Shown here piece after piece: positions 6,555 through 12,055 of a DNA stretch of 13,227 nucleotides; positions within the stretch are counted from its first letter, which is position 1; each line of letters begins with the position of its first letter. Both the position numbers and the translations under genes were made by a program. The notes beneath the pieces were generated by a model that had not been told where the DNA came from, made no database searches, and saw nothing but the letters and a program-made list of their open reading frames with translations. The stretch comes from JAUXLW01 sp964195005. Its GTDB lineage: Bacteria; Actinomycetota; Acidimicrobiia; Spongiisociales; SHLN01. Location: NCBI GenBank assembly GCA_964195005.1, contig CAXMOO010000109.1, forward strand, positions 1 through 13,227, read 5' to 3'.

Positions 6555-6815
6555 GTGCTCACTGATCGCGAAAAATCGATTCTCGAATTCGAGGGGTCGT
6601 GGTGGCTATACCCTGGTCCCAAGGACCGTGCGATCCGTGACTACCTCGAACTGAGCGCCACCCGCTATTACCAGGTGCTGCGCCGGGTCATCGACGTTCC
6701 TGAGGCCCTGAGTTTCGCTCCGCTAACGGTCCGTCGTCTGCGCAGGGTGAGGGAGGAGGGTCGCCAGCGACGTGTGATTGAGCGACTCCACGGCGGAGAT
6801 CAGCCGGGTATCTGA
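6555..6815 (+). CDS. DUF3263 family small protein
   Basis: An 86-residue protein of the actinobacterial DUF3263 family, recognised from LTDREKSILEFEGSWWLYPGPKDRAIRDY followed by LSATRYYQVLRRVIDVPEAL and a basic tail (VRRLRRVREEGRQRR). The arrangement looks like a small helix-turn-helix-type fold (SATRYYQVLRRVID as the second helix pair), so nucleic-acid binding is possible, but no function is established to my knowledge. The start is set at GTG 6555, where family similarity begins and a -10-like box lies 6 nt upstream; a longer in-frame extension upstream runs through the GC-rich palindromes and looks non-coding. Confidence 0.8.
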   Translation: MLTDREKSILEFEGSWWLYPGPKDRAIRDYLELSATRYYQVLRRVIDVPEALSFAPLTVRRLRRVREEGRQRRVIERLHGGDQPGI

Positions 6816-6859
6816 GCGGCTTCAAGTCCAGAAAAGCGCGAAAATCGTCCTTGGCCGTT

Positions 6860-6865
6860 TAGGCT
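6860..6865 (+). promoter_or_regulatory. Putative -10 box (TAGGCT) of the CvpA-CAP gene
   Basis: TAGGCT at 6860-6865 is the same hexamer found 6 nt before the starts at 8789 and 10105. Here it would give a leader of about 24 nt before TTG 6896. The TAG of this box is also the in-frame stop that bounds the gene upstream. Confidence 0.35.
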
Positions 6866-6895
6866 CGCCACAGCTTCCCCAGCCAGGCGTCCGAC

Positions 6896-7864
6896 TTGCT
6901 CGATCTCCTTCTTGGAATCTTCTTTGCTTTCCTGCTTGTGCGCGGCTGGGCCCGCGGTTTTGTCAAGGAAGCCATGGACCTGGTCGGCATGCTCGTCGGC
7001 CTGGCAGTGGCGTTTCGGCTCAGCTCCGCCGCCGGCTCAGTAGTCGGTGGGATCCTCGGCTCGAGCCCGGCCATCTCCCGGGTGATCGGGGGGTTGGCGT
7101 TATTTGCCATCGTCGGGGGAGGCGCTGCGGTGCTGGCCCACTACCTTCACAAGGTCGCCCGCCTGCCCGGCCTGGCACTCAGCAACCGGCTCACCGGGGC
7201 CGGCCTGGCAGTGGCATGGGGGGCGTTCCTGGCGACGCTGGCATTGTCCGTGCTCTCATTGTTTCGACTTCCGGAGGCTATAGCTGATCAGCTCGACGAG
7301 TCGGCAGTTGCAACTCGCCTCACTGATCCCACTGGTGTGCCGCAGGCGATGTTCGCCCGGGTATCTGGTGACAAGGTACTCGGCGTATTGCTCGGCTTGG
7401 ATGATCTCACCGATGGGCGTCGGGCGATTGTCAAGGGCGAGGACGTCGTCAGCTTCAGTCCTGCGGCCGCAGGTGAGCTGGCTCCACGGAGGGAGTCGGC
7501 TATCAGTTTGTTCGAAAGAGTGAACGACGAACGCGCCGACGCCGGCCTTGCCCCGCTCGAGTGGTCCAATTCCCTGGCACTGGTCGCCGTCTCCCACGCG
7601 CGTGATATGTATACCGCCGGCTTCTTCTCCCACAGATCGCCGACTACCGGCCTTGTGAGCGACCGGCTGGCCGCCGCCGGTGTGCGAGTGAGCGTTGCCG
7701 GAGAGAACCTGGCGTTAGCCGCCGATGTGGTCGAGGCCCATCGCGGGTTGGTGACCAGCGAGTCGCATCTGACAAACATGCGAGAACCGGCCTACGGATC
7801 AGTGGGGATCACTGCGATGGAAGGCCCACTGGGCCTCATGGTGGTTCAGGTCTTCAGTAACTAG
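6896..7864 (+). CDS. CvpA-type membrane domain fused to a CAP/SCP domain
   Basis: This 322-residue protein has two parts. Residues 1-165 form a CvpA (colicin V production) membrane domain with about four helices (near 2-16, 26-42, 62-82, 101-123) and the family's RGWARGFVKEAMDLVG motif. Residues 205-321 form a CAP domain, with LFERVNDERADAGLAPLEW, SHARDM (H234), FFSHRSP (H246), GENLA (E270) and SESHLTNM (H291) in the cavity positions of the family. The CAP domain should face outside the membrane. In mycobacterial MarP a CvpA-like membrane domain carries a periplasmic serine protease, so the layout is comparable though the payload differs. TTG 6896 is the only start before the first helix, since an in-frame TAG sits at 6860. 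Ligand or activity is unknown. Its stop is 4 bp from that of the convergent lipoprotein gene. Confidence 0.85.
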   Translation: MLDLLLGIFFAFLLVRGWARGFVKEAMDLVGMLVGLAVAFRLSSAAGSVVGGILGSSPAISRVIGGLALFAIVGGGAAVLAHYLHKVARLPGLALSNRLTGAGLAVAWGAFLATLALSVLSLFRLPEAIADQLDESAVATRLTDPTGVPQAMFARVSGDKVLGVLLGLDDLTDGRRAIVKGEDVVSFSPAAAGELAPRRESAISLFERVNDERADAGLAPLEWSNSLALVAVSHARDMYTAGFFSHRSPTTGLVSDRLAAAGVRVSVAGENLALAADVVEAHRGLVTSESHLTNMREPAYGSVGITAMEGPLGLMVVQVFSN

Positions 7865-7868
7865 GGGG

Positions 7869-8717
7869 CTAGGACTCGCCCGAGTCCTCCGGGTTGCCGG
7901 TCACGTGATGTTCCGAAGACGGTTCGCTGCCTACAGCCCCGTCGAGGGGAGCAGCCTCTTCGCGCCTGGGAGGAGCCACCGGTTGGGCTTGTGGTGGGTA
8001 GGTGGATGGGGTGTATGTGCCGGGGGAGGCTTCGGCGACCTCACCGGCTTTCGATCGGATAGCGAACAAGAAGGCCAGCGCCCCTCCGATGACAGTGATG
8101 AGAATTGCCAGGCCCCAGGGAAAGGAGGTCCCGCCCTCACCAACCAGCCGGCCGCGAGCGAAGATCCTCGTGGGCTCATCGGCGAAGGGAATCTCGAACG
8201 TCAGCTCGTTGCCTGCTATCTGGTCGGCGGTGGAAGCGTCGAGTTCTCCCGGCATCGTCACGGTGAGGGTGACCGCGACGCTTTCGGCCAGTTCGGCGGG
8301 ATCGAAGTTGGAGAAGAACGGAGTAAGGAGGTCTGCCTGGGGCAAAGGATTCAACTCGGAAGAGAAAACGAGCGTCTCAGGTTCGGGGATGATGTCGACC
8401 GTCGCCAGCCCGGGCACGAGGCCCTCCAGCAAGGACTCGATGTCTTCTGCCGGTACTGATTGGGTGCTCGAGTGGTAGACCTTGTCGCTCCCCTCCGTGA
8501 CATCGAACGACAGGCCGATCTCCTGGCCGCGCAGGACCAGGAACTCCTCGAATTCCTGTCCAGTCAGGCGGAACAAAGTCTCGAATTCGGCGTCGGTAGT
8601 CACGTTGAATTCGAGGTCACCGGAGCCGTCGGGGCCGAGGGCAGCCCGAAGGTCGACGTCGATGCGACAAGCACTGGCGATCAAGCCGAGCAGGACGAGT
8701 GTGGCCGCCCGCTTCAC
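7869..8717 (-). CDS. LppM-like lipoprotein with C-terminal membrane anchor
   Basis: A 282-residue protein with a type II signal peptide (KRAATLVLLGLIASAC) and lipidated Cys at 17. An extracytoplasmic domain rich in beta-strand patterns spans about 18-195 (IDVDLRAALGPDGSGDLEFNV, VTLTVTMPGELD). One membrane helix follows at 199-220 and a proline-rich, acidic, probably cytoplasmic tail at 221-282. This layout and the RIDVDLRAALGPDGSGDLEF opening match the LppM family (mycobacterial LppM also has a C-terminal helix). The exact role is unsettled. The start is GTG 8717 with AAGGAG 6 nt upstream, unlike the leaderless genes around it. The start codon lies in one arm of an inverted repeat. Confidence 0.82.
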   Translation of the reverse strand: MKRAATLVLLGLIASACRIDVDLRAALGPDGSGDLEFNVTTDAEFETLFRLTGQEFEEFLVLRGQEIGLSFDVTEGSDKVYHSSTQSVPAEDIESLLEGLVPGLATVDIIPEPETLVFSSELNPLPQADLLTPFFSNFDPAELAESVAVTLTVTMPGELDASTADQIAGNELTFEIPFADEPTRIFARGRLVGEGGTSFPWGLAILITVIGGALAFLFAIRSKAGEVAEASPGTYTPSTYPPQAQPVAPPRREEAAPLDGAVGSEPSSEHHVTGNPEDSGES

Positions 8718-8744
8718 CCGTTCTCCTTTGAGTGATCGGGTGAA
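8713..8744 (-). promoter_or_regulatory. Inverted repeat spanning the start region of the lipoprotein gene
   Basis: TTCACCCG (8713-8720) and CGGGTGAA (8737-8744) are exact inverses 16 bp apart. On the coding (minus) strand the Shine-Dalgarno AAGGAG falls in the loop and the GTG start in the distal arm. A TAGGGT hexamer at 8750-8745 could be the -10; in that case transcription would start near 8738, inside the upstream arm, favouring a DNA operator over an RNA hairpin. Confidence 0.5.
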
Positions 8745-8776
8745 ACCCTAGGCAGAGTTGACGTGATTACAGGGGA

Positions 8777-8788
8777 TAGGCTGGCATC
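8777..8788 (+). promoter_or_regulatory. Putative -10 box for leaderless mRNA of the receiver-like protein
   Basis: TAGGCT at 8777-8782, preceded by GA, is followed by exactly 6 nt and ATG 8789. No Shine-Dalgarno is present. Confidence 0.55.
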
Positions 8789-9529
8789 ATGGACGAGGCC
8801 GCGCGAGCGCTGCATTCAGCTTTCGTCGGCGCCTTTCCCGCCTACCTGAAAGCGATTCTTGGGGAGCGGGGATTGCCCGAGCTGGACGATGAGGCGGTTT
8901 TCACCGCCCGCGACTGGCTTGACGCTCAACTCGAGGATCTATTGGCCCTGCCATTGATTGAACAGGCTCGCTCGCCCCTGGAGTTATTTCAAGAGGCAAT
9001 GGAAGGACTCAATGCACGCCTGTCGGAGCTGGGGGTGCGGCCGCCGCTGCGCGATCCGGTGACCGTGTCGGCTCTGCCGGGAGATACCTACGGTCTGGCC
9101 CCGGCCTCGTCGTCGGTGCTGGGAGAAGCGGCCTTCGAGGCCCATCTGGCCTGGGGGGCGGCCAAGGCTGCAGCAGTCGGGCCAGTGGTGTCGGATGAAC
9201 AGGGGTTGGTGGTCCTTGTGTCACGTGACCTGGTGGATCGCTCCCGCTTCGAGGACGCCGCCAATGGTGCCGGGCTGCAGCTGGAGGTGTGGGCTGCTCG
9301 ATCCGACTTGAGGCCGTTCCGTCCAGCGGCTGCCTTCGTCGATTTGACCCATCCAGCAGCCGGCGAGGCTGTCCCATTGCTCGCCCAACAGGGGACGAGG
9401 GTTGTTGCCTTCGGTCCCCATGTGGACGACGAAGCGTTCGCTAAAGCCATCTCCCTCGGAGCTGATAGAACAATCTCCCGTTCCGCTCTGTTCAAGTCCC
9501 TGGGCCAGCAACTTCCCCGGCGTACTTGA
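8789..9529 (+). CDS. Uncharacterised protein with receiver-like C-terminal domain
   Basis: A 246-residue soluble protein that I cannot name. Residues 1-90 are mostly helical and acidic (DEAVFTARDWLDAQLEDLLALPLIEQARS). Residues 138-240 look like a CheY-like alpha/beta fold: a strand VVLVSRD (141-147), a strand AAFVDLTHP with D185 at the usual phospho-acceptor place, a strand TRVVAFGPHVD (203-213), then AISLGADRTISRSALFKSL, which parallels the GADDYLTKPF..L end of receivers. The paired acidic residues after the first strand and the conserved Lys are not obvious, so this may be a pseudo-receiver. There is no output HTH domain. It diverges from the LppM-like gene over 71 bp and has its own leaderless-type promoter. 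Its last 309 bp are overlapped antisense by the NIPSNAP reading frame. Confidence 0.7.
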   Translation: MDEAARALHSAFVGAFPAYLKAILGERGLPELDDEAVFTARDWLDAQLEDLLALPLIEQARSPLELFQEAMEGLNARLSELGVRPPLRDPVTVSALPGDTYGLAPASSSVLGEAAFEAHLAWGAAKAAAVGPVVSDEQGLVVLVSRDLVDRSRFEDAANGAGLQLEVWAARSDLRPFRPAAAFVDLTHPAAGEAVPLLAQQGTRVVAFGPHVDDEAFAKAISLGADRTISRSALFKSLGQQLPRRT

Positions 9530-9856
9530 CCGAGGCAGGTCGGGCGGTGCGGCCTGGACCGTTGAAACAACTCGTTGAGCCGACGCTTTCTCGGCGCTGG
9601 CGATGTGTTCGGCGGGGTCGGGTGAGAGCCCACGGCGTTCTTCGGAGGCGTAGTAGGCAGCATCGGCAGCGTCGAAACCGTCCGGTCCGTCGTAACTGAT
9701 CACCCACACGAACTCGTTGGACTCCTCAATCGACCACGCACCATGAATCTGGAACCCGAAACGCTCCCGCAGCGGCACGACACCGGCCTTCCAGGCGTCG
9801 ACGAACTCGTCGAGCTTCCCAGATGCAATGCGAAATCGGCGAAGTTGATATTCCAA
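9221..9856 (-). CDS. NIPSNAP-family protein, frame extended antisense into neighbour
   Basis: The first 100 codons (9856 down to about 9554) encode a compact NIPSNAP-type ferredoxin-like (dimeric alpha-beta barrel) domain: EYQLRRFRIASGKLDEFVDA, VVPLRERFGFQIHGAW, NEFVWVISYDGPDGF, AYYASEERRGLSPDPAEHI. Proteins of this family in bacteria are usually about 100-110 residues and have no firm function. The frame lacks a stop at the expected place and continues another 100 codons, entering the opposite strand of the receiver-like gene from residue 110; that extension (residues 103-211) has no visible domain. The start is TTG 9856, chosen because a strong AGGAGG lies 8 nt upstream and no ATG is available. 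Loss of the normal stop, or a small frameshift near 9550, would explain the length. Confidence 0.72.
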   Translation of the reverse strand: MEYQLRRFRIASGKLDEFVDAWKAGVVPLRERFGFQIHGAWSIEESNEFVWVISYDGPDGFDAADAAYYASEERRGLSPDPAEHIASAEKASAQRVVSTVQAAPPDLPRSSTPGKLLAQGLEQSGTGDCSISSEGDGFSERFVVHMGTEGNNPRPLLGEQWDSLAGCWMGQIDEGSRWTERPQVGSSSPHLQLQPGTIGGVLEAGAIHQVT

Positions 9857-10092
9857 TGAAACTCCCTCCTAAGGATGGACCCAACTCAAGCGCGTAGAAG
9901 CTATCGATGCAGAAGGAACCGGCAGGGAGGATGTCGGGGGTGAGGGAAGAGTCGATCGCCCCCTGCGAATGAACCCCTTGAGCTGCCCCCCAAATTGTTT
10001 AGATATGCGGGTATTTTGAGACTTCGAGATCCCGACGTCTGTCGCCTCGATTTGCGCCTTCCGGGGCCCGAGCACGCGGAATCTCGCGGAGA

Positions 10093-10104
10093 TAGGCTCA
10101 CCTG
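10093..10104 (+). promoter_or_regulatory. Putative -10 box for leaderless sulfotransferase mRNA
   Basis: TAGGCT at 10093-10098, preceded by GA as at 8777, is followed by 6 nt and ATG 10105. No Shine-Dalgarno is present. The preceding 9857-10092 contains a short A/T-richer stretch near 9990-10020 but no other feature I can support. Confidence 0.55.
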
Positions 10105-11001
10105 ATGAGGCGGGCCGTCACGTATGACGAGTTTGTTGAGCGCTTGTCGCTCCTGTTTCGCTCGGAGGAGGAGGCTTATCGGGCGTTCCAGCCGCGCCCC
10201 ACAGATGTGATCATTGCGCCTTTTGCGAAGTGCGGCACCACGTGGCTGCAGCAGATCGTCCACAGTCTGCGTACTGGTGGCGACATGGATTTCGAGGATA
10301 TTTACGAGGTGGTCCCGTGGATTGATGTTGCGCTCGACCTGGGTATTGATCTCGATGCCGACCAGCGGGCGAACCCGCGGGCATTCAAGTCGCACGGGTC
10401 CTGGGATGAGGTGCCCCGGGGATGCCGCTATCTCGTTTCGTTCCGGGACCCCAGGGATGCCGCGGTTTCGCTGTTCCGCTTCATGGAGGGGTGGTTCATC
10501 GAGCCGGGGACGATACCGATCGGTGAGTTCGTCGAGAGGAGGTCCTTCGATCGCGAGGCCGAGCCGGACTACTGGCGTCACCTCGCTTCGTGGTTGTCAC
10601 AGCGTGACAACCCTGATGTCCATTTGTTGACGTTCGAGGAGATGAAGCAAGACCTACGCGGCGTTGTGGAGCGAATCGCGGCGTTCATCGGTGTCGATGC
10701 CGATGACGCCCTTCTCGATCTTGCGACCCAGCGGTCATCGTTCGAGTTCATGTCTGCCAACAAGGGCCCATTCTCGGACCCCTGGCTGCGTTCCCGGGCC
10801 GAAGTCGTCGCTGCGATACCGCCGAATGGTGACTCAGCCAAGGTGCGGGATGGGAAGGTCGGCGATCATCGCCGCGAGCTCTCGTCACAGACCCTGGAGC
10901 GCTTCGATGAGATCTGGGCCGAAACGATCGGTGCCGAGTTCGGCTACCCGACCTACCAGCACCTCGTCATAGACCTGCGCGAAAGCAAGCATCCTTTATA
11001 G
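10105..11001 (+). CDS. PAPS-dependent sulfotransferase (Sulfotransfer_1 type)
   Basis: Members transfer sulfate from PAPS to hydroxyl or amine groups of small molecules. The 298-residue protein resembles cytosolic sulfotransferases of the eukaryotic type. It has a 5'-phosphosulfate loop APFAKCGTTWLQQIV (38-52; the usual PKSGTTW has become FAKCGTTW), FKSHG with candidate catalytic H97, the 3'-phosphate site SFRDPRDAAVSLF (R114, S122), LLTFEEMKQDLRGVVERIAAFIGV (174-197), and the C-terminal VRDGKVGDH (247-255), corresponding to the RKG..GDW signature. No signal peptide is seen. The acceptor cannot be predicted. It stands alone upstream of degenerate tRNA copies and an IS110 remnant, which suggests an accessory locus. 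A leaderless-type promoter precedes it. Confidence 0.9.
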   Translation: MRRAVTYDEFVERLSLLFRSEEEAYRAFQPRPTDVIIAPFAKCGTTWLQQIVHSLRTGGDMDFEDIYEVVPWIDVALDLGIDLDADQRANPRAFKSHGSWDEVPRGCRYLVSFRDPRDAAVSLFRFMEGWFIEPGTIPIGEFVERRSFDREAEPDYWRHLASWLSQRDNPDVHLLTFEEMKQDLRGVVERIAAFIGVDADDALLDLATQRSSFEFMSANKGPFSDPWLRSRAEVVAAIPPNGDSAKVRDGKVGDHRRELSSQTLERFDEIWAETIGAEFGYPTYQHLVIDLRESKHPL

Positions 11002-11017
11002 GGAGCTCTGCCTGCCG

Positions 11018-11186
11018 GGCCTGAGGGTGGTGGGCGTTACTCTGCCTGTCGGGCCGTCGTAGCTCAGGGGGTATTGCTCCACTGGTTTCCTAAGCCGGCC
11101 ATGTGGGTGGTGGGTGCAGGTTCGAATTCTGCCGAGCCTGGGGTGGTGGGGGTTACTCTGCCTGTCGGGCCCTCGTAGCTCAGGGG
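11018..11186 (+). repeat. 116-bp tandem duplication containing tRNA-Arg(CCT) and its promoter
   Basis: A stretch running from GGGTGGTGGG through TTACTCTGCCTGTCGGGCC into TCGTAGCTCAGGGG occurs at about 11025-11070 and again at about 11141-11186, offset by 116 bp. The decamer GGGTGGTGGG occurs a third time at 11105-11114, inside the variable region of the first tRNA copy. A partial third copy of CTCTGCCTGCCGGGCC lies at 11006-11021. TACTCT at 11038 and 11154 are likely -10 boxes for the two tRNA copies. Confidence 0.8.
11053..11140 (+). pseudogene. Degenerate tRNA-Arg (anticodon CCT), copy 1
   Basis: Recognisable parts are TAGCTCAGGGG, an anticodon arm CTGGT-TTCCTAA-GCCGG with CCT and two G-U pairs (11082-11098), and a good T arm GCAGG-TTCGAAT-TCTGC (11116-11132). 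The D stem is broken (GCTC is not matched by GAGC), the acceptor ends GCCGTCG and CGAGCCT pair only in the inner three positions, and the variable region is 17 nt, containing the GGGTGGTGGG decamer. It is unlikely to give a working tRNA. Confidence 0.7.
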
Positions 11187-11211
11187 ATAGAGCACCGGTT
11201 TCCTAAACCGG
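11169..11211 (+). pseudogene. 5' half of tRNA-Arg (anticodon CCT), copy 2
   Basis: The acceptor 5' strand GCCCTCG, the D arm GCTC...GAGC and the anticodon arm CCGGT-TTCCTAA-ACCGG are all perfect. After 11211 the T arm and the matching acceptor strand (CGAGGGC expected) are absent. A loose stem CGGGGT...ACCCCG (11214-11234) with GTTCG in its loop follows, then IS110-derived sequence. The tRNA appears cut in two at or near the IS110 remnant; copy 1 has lost the complementary parts, so neither copy looks complete. Confidence 0.75.
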
Positions 11212-11664
11212 TTCGGGGTAGTTCGCTGACCCCGGCGTTAGCCCCAAAACCCAATCGATGAGAGGGATTCCTGTTCCCGGCTGTTCCCGCCATTTCGGTG
11301 ATCCGGTAGCGGTTCCCGACAGGGCAGCTCGAGCGGCTGCTACTGCATCCACCGGATCTGACTTGCCTTGACGATGCCGGACTTGACGGTTGGGGCGATC
11401 GACCTCCACGACCGCAACACCAGCCCGGGCCAGGTAGCGGGACAGGCCCACCCCGTATGAGCCGGTGCCCTCCACTCCCACCAGGGTGAGTTCACCCTGT
11501 GACCGCAACCACCCCAGCAGCCGGCGATACCCGACTCGAGTGGTGGGGAACGCTTCCACGCCTAATACCCCACCAACGTGATTCACCACAGCAGCCACGT
11601 GCACATCAACGTGGGTGTCGACGCCACCAATCACCACATCGGGGTTGGTTCCTACGATGGTCAT
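11203..11664 (-). pseudogene. IS110-family recombinase, N-terminal fragment
   Basis: The 153-codon frame carries the RuvC-like DEDD domain of IS110 recombinases: GGVDTHVDVHVAAVV (D16), VGVEGTGSYGVGLSRYLARAG (E65), VVEVDRPNRQVRHRQGKSDPVDAVAAARAAL (D103, D106). Family likeness ends near residue 124 (about 11293); the remainder reads into non-homologous sequence and stops inside the anticodon loop of tRNA-Arg copy 2. Complete proteins have roughly 350-420 residues with a C-terminal Tnp domain holding the catalytic serine, which is missing here, so the enzyme cannot be active. The start is ATG 11664, because AGGAGG (11677-11672) is 7 nt away from it and only 1 nt from the upstream ATG at 11670. 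Confidence 0.9.
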
Positions 11665-11900
11665 AGCCATCCCTCCTTCACTAGACGGACGGGGGTGGCA
11701 CGCACTTGCCGGGAAGGTGGACCCTGAGATTCACCCGGACCTGGTGCTAACAGGACCGGAACGGGTCTCCCACCCGACCGGTGAGTGCCATTCCCAGGGC
11801 CAGCCGGCGTGTCATTCAAAAGACAACCCACAAGGGTGTCAGCCGGTTAGCGAGCCAGGCCGAACCCCAGGAACTAACCAACCGTAGACTCCAACCGAGG
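11214..11900 (-). mobile_element. IS110-family element remnant, left part only
   Basis: The element is represented by its recombinase 5' portion and the structured non-coding sequence upstream of it. The end carrying the recombinase C-terminal half is gone, replaced by the junction with tRNA-Arg copy 2 (somewhere in 11214-11293). IS110 elements have no terminal inverted repeats or long target duplications, so the outer boundary near 11900 is a guess based on where predicted RNA structure stops. Confidence 0.7.
11700..11890 (-). ncRNA. Candidate IS110 bridge RNA
   Basis: This non-coding stretch lies just upstream of the recombinase start, where IS110-group elements encode their bridge RNA. 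Read on the minus strand, it contains in order: GGTTAG/CTAACC (11879-11874 with 11850-11845); CCGGC/GCCGG (11846-11842 with 11808-11804) enclosing GACACCC-TTGT-GGGTTGTC (11840-11822); and CCTGG/CCAGG (11798-11794 with 11744-11740) enclosing an internal loop, ACCGG/CCGGT (11782-11778 with 11759-11755) and CGGGT/ACCCG (11776-11772 with 11766-11762; on the minus strand CGGGT comes first). The internal loop sides are GAATGGCACTC and CCTGTTAGCA: CT on the left and AG on the right, as in a donor-binding loop with a CT core. The first and second stems share two bases and cannot both form fully. The fold was done by eye. The rest of the gap to 12055 holds no gene I can support. Confidence 0.5.
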
Positions 11901-12041
11901 GTCACGGCCATCGTCCACGATCAGCGCACCAACCCATCCTCCCTGCCGGATATGTGCGGGTGGGTGTCGTCTTGTCGAGCAGTCGTTTGTTGTCCTAAAC
12001 GGGCGGGGGCACGACATCGACACGTAAACTCGGCTCAGCTA

Positions 12042-12047
12042 AAGGGG
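12042..12047 (+). promoter_or_regulatory. Ribosome binding site of the FIST gene
   Basis: AAGGGG at 12042-12047 is 8 nt before ATG 12056. A TAAACT hexamer at 12025-12030 may be the -10, giving a leader of roughly 20 nt, so this gene is not of the leaderless type. Confidence 0.5.
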
Positions 12048-12055
12048 AAAACACC

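Noticed and set aside
6816..6895. Upstream extension of the CvpA-CAP gene
   Set aside because: An in-frame TAG at 6860 blocks it and no ATG or GTG lies between that stop and TTG 6896.
8758..8763. TTGACG as -35 element for the gene at 8789
   Set aside because: Only 13 bp separate it from the TAGGCT box, too short for a normal sigma-70 promoter.
11105..11150. G-quadruplex formed by GGGTGGTGGG repeats
   Set aside because: Each decamer has only two GGG runs and one GG; copies are too far apart for a convincing single quadruplex.
11214..11234. T arm of tRNA-Arg copy 2 (CGGGGT...ACCCCG with GTTCG in the loop)
   Set aside because: The loop is 9 nt rather than 7 and the following sequence cannot pair with the GCCCTCG acceptor strand.
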